Positions 1 to 7,043 of a stretch of DNA of 15,052 bases are shown here, in pieces (position 1 is the first letter of the stretch; each line of letters starts with the position of its first letter). Under the pieces are notes generated by a model. The model made no database searches, had not been told where the DNA came from, and worked only from the letters and a program-made list of their open reading frames with translations. The stretch comes from Pseudomonadota bacterium. Its GTDB lineage: Bacteria; Pseudomonadota; Gammaproteobacteria; Steroidobacterales; Steroidobacteraceae. The stretch spans positions 1 to 15,052 of the forward strand of contig JAFEDW010000020.1 of assembly GCA_018241455.1 (NCBI GenBank). Direction: 5' to 3'. The position numbers were made by a program, and so were the translations under genes.

Positions 1-186
1 ATCGGCGGCGTGTGCGGCGGACTCGGCGCACACACCGGGCTCCCATCGTGGGCCTGGCGCGTGATCTTCTGCGCGAGCGTGTTCTACTTCGGCATCGGCC
101 TGCTGTTCTACCTGCTGCTGTGGATTTTCATCCCGAGCGACCACTCGGCGGCCGGGCCGCCGGCCGCACCGCCGCCGGCGCGCTGA
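1..186 (+). CDS. PspC-domain membrane protein, 3' end only
   Basis: This is the last 61 residues of a protein whose start lies left of the window; reading frame 1 is open from base 1 to a TGA at 184-186. The visible part begins with IGGVCGGLGAHTGLP, which matches the glycine-rich start of the PspC domain (family pattern GGVCAGLA followed by a short soluble stretch). It then has one hydrophobic membrane segment, roughly residues 19-44 of the fragment, ending LLWIFIPSD, the usual PspC ending. A short Ala/Pro tail follows. PspC proteins are small inner-membrane proteins; in enterobacteria PspC takes part in the phage-shock envelope stress response, but many stand-alone PspC-domain proteins have no assigned role. 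Because only the end is visible I assign the domain, not a pathway. The next gene starts 7 bases later on the same strand, so the two are probably co-transcribed. Confidence 0.75.
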   Translation: MGGVCGGLGAHTGLPSWAWRVIFCASVFYFGIGLLFYLLLWIFIPSDHSAAGPPAAPPPAR

Positions 187-193
187 ATCGCGC

Positions 194-1071
194 ATGGCGC
201 AAGTCGACCTGCTCCGCTTCCTGTTGCTGGCGGCGATCTGGGGCTCCTCGTACATGTTCATGCGCATCGCCGCGCCGGGCTTCGGTCCGCTGCCGCTGGT
301 GATGCTGCGGCTCGGCGGCGCCGCGCTGTTCCTGCTGCCGTGGCTGCTGCGGCCACCGGTGCGGCCGCTGCTGCGGCAGCACGTGCCGGCTTTGTTCCTG
401 GTCGCCGCACTGAACTCGGCGGTGCCGTTCAGCCTGCTGGCGTTCTCGATGCTGCGGCTCCAGGCCGGCTTCTGCGCGATCCTCGGCGCGACCGTGCCGA
501 TGTTCGCGGTGGCCATCGACGCCTTGTGGTGGCGGCATGCGCTGCCACCGGGCCGGCTGTTCGGACTCGCGCTCGGCTTCATCGGCGTCACGGTGCTCGC
601 CTGGGATCATTTCGATTTCAGCGCCGGCGGCACGGGCTGGGCGGTGCTCGCGACGCTGGCGGCGTCGGCCTCCTATGCCTGCGCCGCGCACTACGGCCGC
701 CACCGCTTCGCCGGCCAGCCGCCGATGCTGCCGGCCGCAGGCAGCATGCTGGCCGCGGCCATCATGCTCGCGCCCTTCGGCCTCGCGAGCTGGCCCGCCG
801 CGAAATTGCCGCCGCTCGACTGGTTCGCGGTGGCCGCGCTCGCGGTCGTGTGCACGGCCTGCGCCTACCTGCTGTACTACAAGCTGATCATGCGCATCGG
901 CGCGACCGCACTGACCGGCGTCACTTTCGTGATCCCGGTGTTCGGCGTGCTGTGGGGCGCGTTGTTCCTGCACGAGGCGATCACGCTGCGCATCGTGGTG
1001 GGCATGGCCGTGACGCTGCTGGGCACTGCCTTCACGACCGGGCTGATCGCCGCGCCGCGTGCAACCGCGCG

Positions 1072-1075
<4 letters not shown>
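194..1075 (+). CDS. EamA/DMT-superfamily transporter
   Basis: A 293-residue, very hydrophobic protein of the drug/metabolite transporter superfamily. It shows the expected duplication of two EamA units, about residues 5-135 and 148-285, each with about five membrane helices, giving ten in all. The first helix carries LLLAAIWGSSYMFMR, the typical EamA opening, and the second half ends with GVLWGALFLHEAITLR, which resembles the conserved W-(A/G)-x-x-F-L-x-E motif near the last helices. Family members export or import amino acids, nucleotides or other small metabolites across the inner membrane; the substrate cannot be read from the sequence. The ATG at 194 lies 7 bases after the PspC gene stop and has no clear Shine-Dalgarno sequence, so translation may be coupled to that gene. 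Its TAG stop overlaps the TAA stop of ntrC on the other strand, leaving no room for a conventional terminator. Confidence 0.85.
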
Positions 1076-2486
<1,411 letters not shown>

Positions 2487-2490
<4 letters not shown>

Positions 2491-3590
2491 GCGGCCTCCT
2501 CCAGCGGTAACAGGATCGAGAACACGGTGTGCCCCGGGCGGCTTTCGAATTCGATGATGCCGCCGTGCCGCGCCACCATGTCCTGCGCCACCGACAGCCC
2601 GAGGCCCGTGCCCTCGGCCTTGCCGGTGACCAGCGGATAGAACAGCGTCTTGTGCAGGTCTTCCGGCACGCCCGGCCCATCGTCCTCGATCTGCACGCAC
2701 ACCACGAGGCGATGGCGCGTCGGTCCGATGTTCAGGTTCGATTGCGTGCGCGTGCGCAGCACGACGCGCCCGCGGCCAGGCAAGGCCTGCAGCGCATTGC
2801 GGCCGATGTTGAGCAGCGCCTGGATGATCTCGTTCCGGTCGAAGCGCCCGTCCGGCACGCTCGGGTCGTAGTCGCGGTCGATGTCGATGTCGTTCGCGGC
2901 TTCGCTGCGCAGCAGCTGGTACACGTATTCGCACAGCTCGTGCACGCTGATCGTCTGCTTGCGCGGCGGCCCGGCGGGCCCGAGCATCGTGTCGACCAGC
3001 GCGCGCAGCCGGTCGGCCTCGTTGATGATCACGGCCGTGTATTCCTTGAGATCCGGCTCGCGCAGTTCGCGTTCCAGCAGTTGCGCCGCGCCGCGCAGGC
3101 CGCCGAGCGGATTGCGGATCTCGTGGGCGAGCTGCCGCACCATCAGCCGGTTGCCGTCGACGCGCGACAGCAGCTCGGTTTCGCGCGTGATGCGCTGGCG
3201 CATGCGCGCGTCGGTCAGCTCGAGCAACAGGTGCATGCCGGTGACCTGGCCGGTCAGCGGCGTCGCAGTGATGTCGATGACAATGGGCGCGGGCGCGGCC
3301 GGGAGCGTCGCGATCGGCGTCAGCGTGAATTCGTGGCCGGCGCAGGTCTCGCCGCTGTCGAGCGCGCGCCGCAGCAGTTCGACCAGCGCCTGCGGCGCGG
3401 CGAACAGCTGGTTGACCGGGTGGCCGCGCGTCTGGCGCAGGCTCAACGACAGCAGGTCCTGCGCGCTGACATTCGCGTAGACGACGCACAGCTGGCGGTC
3501 GAGCACCATGAGCCCGGTGGCCAGCGCATCGAGCATTTCGCGCGCATCGAAATGCCCCAGCGGCGAGGCAATCTGCGCTTCAACGGCCAC
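2487..3590 (-). CDS. ntrB: Nitrogen regulation sensor kinase NtrB
   Basis: A cytosolic two-component histidine kinase/phosphatase that acts on NtrC and is controlled by PII (GlnB/GlnK). There is no membrane segment. Domains in the 367-residue model: N-terminal PAS domain, about residues 18-125 (LDALATGLMVLD, VVYANVSAQDLL); phosphoacceptor H-box LAHEIRNPLGGLRGAAQLL with the histidine at 156; then a HATPase domain with the N-box LLNIGRNALQAL, G1 box EDDGPGVP and G2 box GKAEGTGLGLSVAQDM. The motifs match enterobacterial NtrB closely. The start is uncertain. I chose the GTG at 3588-3590, preceded by a weak GGA at about 8 bases; the ATG at 3534-3536 would give 349 residues, the length I recall for E. 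coli NtrB, but has no visible ribosome site. The frame stays open further upstream, back to a TTG at 3689, but that stretch runs through a large palindrome and is unlikely to be coding. It is followed by ntrC with a 4-base overlap. Confidence 0.92.
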
Positions 3591-3643
3591 GGTGAATTCC
3601 GTCGCCGTGCCAACGCGCACATCCGCGCAGATACCTCGCAGTT

Positions 3644-3753
3644 GCGCGCACCGGTGTGCGCGCGGGAGCGTCGTTGGGCGAGCGCCCAAAGCGAGTTACG
3701 GGGAGCGACGGCGCTCGCCCAATGGCGCTAGACGCGCGCACACCGGCGCGCGC
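3644..3753. repeat. Large palindromic element upstream of ntrB
   Basis: Two arms of about 43 bases, 3644-3686 and 3710-3753, are imperfect reverse complements around a 23-base centre (3687-3709). Exact blocks are TTGGGCGAGCGCC at 3674-3686 against GGCGCTCGCCCAA at 3710-3722, and CCGGTGTGCGCGCG at 3651-3664 against its complement at 3733-3746; about 9-10 bases between these blocks are poorly matched. Each arm also contains its own small hairpins, for example GCGCAC-CGGT-GTGCGC at 3646-3661 and GGGCG-AG-CGCCC at 3676-3687. The element fills the gap between the DUF4124 gene stop (3756) and ntrB. It has no U-tract, so a classical intrinsic terminator is not supported. It could be a REP/MITE-like intergenic palindrome or an RNA hairpin that separates the expression of glnA from ntrBC. 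Confidence 0.8.
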
Positions 3754-3755
3754 GG

Positions 3756-4325
3756 CTAGTGATGGCGGGCGGGGTTGTTCGGATTCTGCGGCGCCAGCAC
3801 CGACGGCTGGCGCACGTGGAAGCTGACCGCGGTCGACTGGCAGACGCTCTTGCCGTCGCTGTCGCGGATCGTGGCGGCCACGGTATGCGTGCCGCGATCG
3901 ACCGGCGAGATCTTGAATTCCTGCTGGTCGGGGCTCGCCGCCGTGATTGCCTGCCCATCGAAGCTCAGCTCCACCCGGTCGGTGCTGCGCTTCGGCGGCC
4001 GCGGCTGCACCGCGACGGTCAGCGATTCGATGTCGATCAGCACCTGGTCCTGCGCCGGCTGCACGATCGAGCAGCTGTCGTAGTGGAAGCCGCCCTCCGC
4101 ATTGCGCGGCTTGCGCGGGCTGGTGTCGGCGGGCGCGGATGTGTCGGCGTCGGCGCTGCTGTAGGTTGCCGGCGTGCCGAGGATGATCTTGTCCGCGCCC
4201 GGATGCGGCTGGTCGGAGTAATGCACGCCGTCGGCATCCGTCCAGCGATAGGTCACCGTGGCCGCGGTCGCGACGGAGGCGACCACGACAGCCAGCAGGC
4301 TCCAAACGGGCTTCGGCGTACTCAC
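3756..4325 (-). CDS. Secreted DUF4124-domain protein with Ig-like C-terminal part
   Basis: A 189-residue envelope protein. Residues about 7-22 (VWSLLAVVVASVATAA) form a signal peptide with a likely cut after the Ala-Ala near 22. A DUF4124 motif follows at about 24-48, YRWTDADGVHYSDQPHPGA, in which the Tyr-x-Trp, Asp-x-x-Gly and Tyr-Ser-Asp positions are typical. A low-complexity Ser/Asp/Pro linker spans about 55-75. The remainder, about 95-175, looks like a beta-sandwich Ig-like domain (VELSFDGQ, DRGTHTVAATIRD, STAVSFHVRQPS). There are two cysteines in the exported part, C85 and C162, which could form a disulfide. The biochemical role of DUF4124 is unknown. The GTG at 4323-4325 is the first start in frame and puts the signal peptide at the N-terminus; no strong ribosome site is seen. 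It sits between glnA and ntrB on the same strand, with hairpin-forming repeats on both sides. Confidence 0.85.
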   Translation of the reverse strand: MSTPKPVWSLLAVVVASVATAATVTYRWTDADGVHYSDQPHPGADKIILGTPATYSSADADTSAPADTSPRKPRNAEGGFHYDSCSIVQPAQDQVLIDIESLTVAVQPRPPKRSTDRVELSFDGQAITAASPDQQEFKISPVDRGTHTVAATIRDSDGKSVCQSTAVSFHVRQPSVLAPQNPNNPARHH

Positions 4326-4346
4326 AGGCTGACAGCATAGTCTTAC

Positions 4347-4417
4347 CCGGCTGCGGCGTACAAACGGGTGGCGGTCCTGTGATGATCCTCACCCATTTGT
4401 AATGCACGCCGCGCCGG
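4347..4417. repeat. Inverted repeat / hairpin between glnA and the DUF4124 gene
   Basis: Arms at 4347-4370 and 4390-4417 are imperfect reverse complements around a 19-base loop (4371-4389). The inner block ACAAACGGGTG at 4360-4370 pairs with CACCCATTTGT at 4390-4400, all 11 positions pairing in minus-strand RNA if one G-U is allowed. The outer block CCGGCTGCGGCGT at 4347-4359 pairs with ACGCCGCGCCGG at 4406-4417 with one bulged base, separated from the inner block by a 5-base insertion (AATGC) on one side only. It lies directly downstream of the glnA stop in the minus-strand transcript. No U-run follows, so it is either a Rho-independent-like hairpin lacking its tail, a 3'-end stabiliser of the glnA message, or an attenuating structure before the DUF4124 gene. 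Confidence 0.75.
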
Positions 4418-4426
4418 CTTATGTCT

Positions 4427-5836
4427 CTAGACGCTGTAATACATGTCAAGTTCGCAGGGGTGCGTCGACATGCGATAGCGCTGCACTTCCTGGTTTTTGA
4501 GGGATATATACGCGTCGATGACGTCGTCGGTGAACACGCCGCCACGCTTGAGGAACTCGCGATCCTTGTCGAGGTGCTCGAGCGCCATGTCGAGCGAGTG
4601 GCACACCTGCGGGATGTGCTTGGCCTCCTCGGGCTCGAGGTCGTACAGGTCCTTGTCGGCCGGATCGCCCGGGTGCATCTTGTTCTGGATGCCATCGAGA
4701 CCCGCCATCATCATCGCCGCGAACGCGAAGTAAGGGTTCGCCGCGGAATCCGGGAAGCGCACTTCGATGCGGCGCGCCTTCGGGTTCGACACCCATGGAA
4801 TGCGGATCGACGCGCTCCGATTGCGGGCCGAGTACGCCAGCATCACCGGCGCTTCGAAGCCCGGCACCAGGCGCTTGTAGCTGTTGGTGCCCGGGTTCGT
4901 GAACGCGTTGATCGCCTTCGCGTGCTTGATGATGCCGCCGATGTAGTACAGCGCGGTGTCGGAGAGGCCACCGTACTTGTCACCGGCGAACAGCGCGGTG
5001 CCGGCCTTCTGCAGTGATTGATGCACGTGCATGCCCGAGCCGTTGTCGCCGACCAGGGGCTTGGGCATGAAGGTCGCGGTCTTGCCGTGCAGGTGCGCGA
5101 CGTTGTGCACGCAGTACTTCAGGATCTGCACTTCGTCGGCCTTCTTGACCAGGCCGCCGGCGCCGACGCCGATTTCGCTCTGCCCGCCGGTCGCCACTTC
5201 GTGGTGGTGCACTTCGACCTTGAGGCCCATTTCCTCGAGCGCCTTGCACATCGCGGCGCGGATGTCCTGGAAGCCGTCGACCGGCGGCACCGGGAAATAT
5301 CCGCCCTTGATGCCCGGGCGATGGCCCATGTTGCCTTCCGGGTACGCGGTGTTGGAATTCCACGCGCCCTGCACCGAGTCGATGGCATAGCCGCAGCTGT
5401 GCATGTCATTGTTCCAGCGCACGCTGTCGAAAATGAAGAATTCGTTTTCCGGGCCGAACAAGGCGCCGTCAGCAATACCCGTGGACTTCAAATAGGCCTC
5501 GGCGCGCTTGGCCAAAGAGCGCGGATCGCGCTCATAGCCCTGCATCGTGGCCGGCTCGATGATGTCGCAACGGATGTTGACGGTGGCGTCGGCGAAGAAC
5601 GGATCGATCACCGCGGTGGAAGCATCGGGCAGCAGGATCATGTCCGACTCGTTGATGCCCTTCCAGCCGGCGATCGACGAACCGTCGAACATCTTGCCGT
5701 CGACGAAGAAGTCGGCGTTGATGAAGCCGGACGGGATCGTGACGTGCTGTTCCTTGCCACGCGTGTCGGTGAAGCGCAGGTCCGCGAACTTCACTTCCTT
5801 GTCCTTGATCAGCTTCACTACATCGGTCGGTGTCAT
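4427..5836 (-). CDS. glnA: Glutamine synthetase, type I
   Basis: Catalyses ATP-dependent condensation of glutamate and ammonia to glutamine in the cytosol, as a dodecamer, the main ammonia-assimilating step. The product is 469 residues, identical in length to E. coli GlnA. The N-terminal beta-grasp domain (about 14-100) contains FDGSSIAGWKGINESDM; the catalytic domain contains the metal-binding GPENEFFIFD strand, the substrate loop around NPGTNSYKRLVPGFEAP and the Arg-rich RNRSASIRIPW motif. KDLYDLEPEE places a tyrosine at 398, the adenylylation site of GS I-beta enzymes, so the enzyme should be controlled by GlnE. The ATG at 5834-5836 is preceded by GGAGG at 5841-5845 (minus strand), which rules out the longer reading frame to 5893. 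A sigma-54 promoter and NtrC boxes lie upstream. It is followed by a long inverted repeat, the DUF4124 gene and ntrBC. Confidence 0.98.
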   Translation of the reverse strand: MTPTDVVKLIKDKEVKFADLRFTDTRGKEQHVTIPSGFINADFFVDGKMFDGSSIAGWKGINESDMILLPDASTAVIDPFFADATVNIRCDIIEPATMQGYERDPRSLAKRAEAYLKSTGIADGALFGPENEFFIFDSVRWNNDMHSCGYAIDSVQGAWNSNTAYPEGNMGHRPGIKGGYFPVPPVDGFQDIRAAMCKALEEMGLKVEVHHHEVATGGQSEIGVGAGGLVKKADEVQILKYCVHNVAHLHGKTATFMPKPLVGDNGSGMHVHQSLQKAGTALFAGDKYGGLSDTALYYIGGIIKHAKAINAFTNPGTNSYKRLVPGFEAPVMLAYSARNRSASIRIPWVSNPKARRIEVRFPDSAANPYFAFAAMMMAGLDGIQNKMHPGDPADKDLYDLEPEEAKHIPQVCHSLDMALEHLDKDREFLKRGGVFTDDVIDAYISLKNQEVQRYRMSTHPCELDMYYSV

Positions 5837-5840
5837 ATCG

Positions 5841-5845
5841 CCTCC
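5841..5845 (-). promoter_or_regulatory. Ribosome binding site of glnA
   Basis: GGAGG on the minus strand, 4 bases before the ATG at 5836. It is the strongest Shine-Dalgarno match among the genes of this window and decides the glnA start against the longer open frame that begins at 5893; that longer start would also lie inside the sigma-54 promoter. Confidence 0.85.
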
Positions 5846-5881
5846 GTTGGAATCATTCGTGTGCGCCGGGCCCCACCACAA

Positions 5882-5897
5882 TGCAGGCGCCATGCCA
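5882..5897 (-). promoter_or_regulatory. Sigma-54 promoter of glnA
   Basis: On the minus strand the sequence reads TGGCATGGCGCCTGCA. The known sigma-54 consensus is TGGCAYGNNNNTTGCW; every defined position fits except one T of the -12 element (C here), and the GG and GC pairs have the required spacing. With GC at -13/-12, transcription would start near 5871, giving a leader of about 35 bases before the glnA ATG. Sigma-54 transcription of glnA under NtrC control is well established in proteobacteria, so the location is as expected. Confidence 0.8.
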
Positions 5898-5969
5898 TCG
5901 CATCGTCAACTGGAATAATTAGCCAGATCATTGGGTTACACGCGATCTGCGCCCGTCCCGCCCCGCCTT

Positions 5970-5986
5970 TGCACTAGTATAGGGCG
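5970..5986. promoter_or_regulatory. Probable NtrC box, proximal
   Basis: TGCACTAGTATAGGGCG compared with the NtrC consensus TGCACY-N5-RGTGCA: the left half-site is perfect and the right half-site has two mismatches. The centre is about 107 bases upstream of the predicted glnA start site. On the minus strand it overlaps TATACT (5976-5981), a possible vegetative -10 hexamer, although I see no matching -35. Confidence 0.5.
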
Positions 5987-5999
5987 CATTCGCCGCTTG

Positions 6000-6016
6000 C
6001 GCACCGTTTTCGTGCA
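6000..6016. promoter_or_regulatory. Probable NtrC box, distal
   Basis: CGCACCGTTTTCGTGCA contains GCAC-N7-GTGC and matches 9 of the 10 conserved outer positions of the NtrC consensus TGCAC-N7-GTGCA. The centre lies 30 bases beyond that of the weaker box and about 137 bases upstream of the predicted glnA start, nearly the same geometry as the paired enhancer sites known at E. coli glnA (about -108 and -140). Confidence 0.65.
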
Positions 6017-6065
6017 TCGTCTGCTCGCTTGGCCCCTGGCCTGCGGCCGTGCGGCACTCCTTCTG

Positions 6066-6071
6066 TATACT
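6066..6071 (+). promoter_or_regulatory. Possible -10 element for glyQ
   Basis: TATACT, one mismatch from the vegetative TATAAT, preceded directly by TG. It would start transcription near 6078, about 40 bases before the glyQ ATG. I find no convincing -35 at 16-18 bases, so this is only a candidate. Confidence 0.35.
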
Positions 6072-6116
6072 CGCGCGCCAGTCCCTTCAAGCGGCGCCTC
6101 GACGGACCAGCAGCAC

Positions 6117-7043
6117 ATGAAAACCGGCAGGATCGGCGCCAGGCCCGCCACGTTCCAGGGGCTGATCGCAGCCTTGCAGGCCTATTGGGCCGAACAGGGC
6201 TGCGTGATCCTGCAGCCCTATGACATGGAAGTCGGCGCGGGCACCTTCCACACCGCGACCTTCCTGCGCTCGATCGGCCCCGAGCCCTGGGCAGCCGCCT
6301 ACGTGCAGCCCTCGCGCCGTCCGACCGACGGCCGCTACGGCGACAATCCGTTCCGGCTGCAGCACTACTACCAGTTCCAGGTGCTGATCAAACCCTCGCC
6401 CGCCGACATGATCGATCGCTACCTCGGCAGCCTCAGGGCCGTTGGCTTCGATCCGCTCGTCAACGACATCCGCTTCGTCGAGGACAACTGGGAATCGCCG
6501 ACGCTCGGCGCCTGGGGACTCGGCTGGGAAGTGTGGTTGAACGGCATGGAGATCAGCCAGTTCACCTATTTCCAGCAGGTCGGCGGACTCGATTGCCGCC
6601 CGGTCAGCGGCGAGATCACCTACGGGCTCGAGCGGCTGGCGATGTACCTGCAGGATGTCGAGAGCGTGTTCGACATCGTGTGGACCGACGGTCCGCAAGG
6701 GCGCGTGACCTATCGCGACGTGTTCCACCAGAACGAAGTCGAGCAATCGAAGTACAACTTCGAGCACGCCGACACCGCGGTGCTGTTCCGGCATTTCGAT
6801 GAATACGAAGCCGCCTGCAATGCGCTGCTCGAGCTGGAGGTGCCGCTCCCGCTACCCGCCTACGAACAGGTGCTGAAGGCCTCGCACACCTTCAACCTGC
6901 TGGATGCGCGCCGCGCCATCTCGGTCACCGAGCGCGCGCGCTTCATCCTGCGCGTGCGCACGCTCGCGCGCGGCGTCGCGCAGGCCTATTACGCCAGCCG
7001 CGAGGCGCTGGGTTTCCCGATGCTCGCGAAGGCGCCGGCATGA
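6117..7043 (+). CDS. glyQ: Glycyl-tRNA synthetase alpha subunit
   Basis: The 308-residue catalytic subunit (E. coli GlyQ has 303) of the bacterial alpha2beta2 glycyl-tRNA synthetase, a class II enzyme that activates glycine with ATP. Family hallmarks are plain: FQGLIAALQAYWAEQGCVILQPYD near the start, EVGAGTFHTATFLR, the class II motif 2-like stretch AAYVQPSRRPTDGRYG with RLQHYYQFQV, GWEVWLNGMEISQFTYFQQ, and ITYGLERLAMYLQ near the glycine/ATP site. The ATG at 6117 is chosen because it gives the standard N-terminus; the frame stays open further upstream, but that sequence is not family-like and lies in the control region. No strong ribosome site is visible. The TGA overlaps the glyS start by 4 bases (ATGA), consistent with coupled synthesis of the two subunits. 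It is divergent from glnA. Confidence 0.97.
   Translation: MKTGRIGARPATFQGLIAALQAYWAEQGCVILQPYDMEVGAGTFHTATFLRSIGPEPWAAAYVQPSRRPTDGRYGDNPFRLQHYYQFQVLIKPSPADMIDRYLGSLRAVGFDPLVNDIRFVEDNWESPTLGAWGLGWEVWLNGMEISQFTYFQQVGGLDCRPVSGEITYGLERLAMYLQDVESVFDIVWTDGPQGRVTYRDVFHQNEVEQSKYNFEHADTAVLFRHFDEYEAACNALLELEVPLPLPAYEQVLKASHTFNLLDARRAISVTERARFILRVRTLARGVAQAYYASREALGFPMLAKAPA

Noticed and set aside
3607..3614. TTGGCACG on the minus strand upstream of ntrB, a perfect -24 half of a sigma-54 promoter
   Set aside because: At the required spacing the -12 element should read TTGCA-like, but the sequence is CGGAA without the GC pair, so a functional sigma-54 promoter is not supported.
3591..3689. An N-terminal extension of NtrB starting at a TTG at 3689
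   Set aside because: The extra residues come from the large palindrome and do not resemble the NtrB N-terminus; the PAS domain begins well after the internal GTG.
5837..5893. A 19-residue N-terminal extension of GlnA
   Set aside because: The ATG at 5836 has a strong GGAGG site and gives exactly the usual 469 residues; the extension would begin within the sigma-54 promoter, upstream of the predicted transcript start.
5931..6116. An N-terminal extension of GlyQ
   Set aside because: The added sequence is not family-like and overlaps NtrC boxes and the candidate -10; the ATG at 6117 gives the standard GlyQ start.
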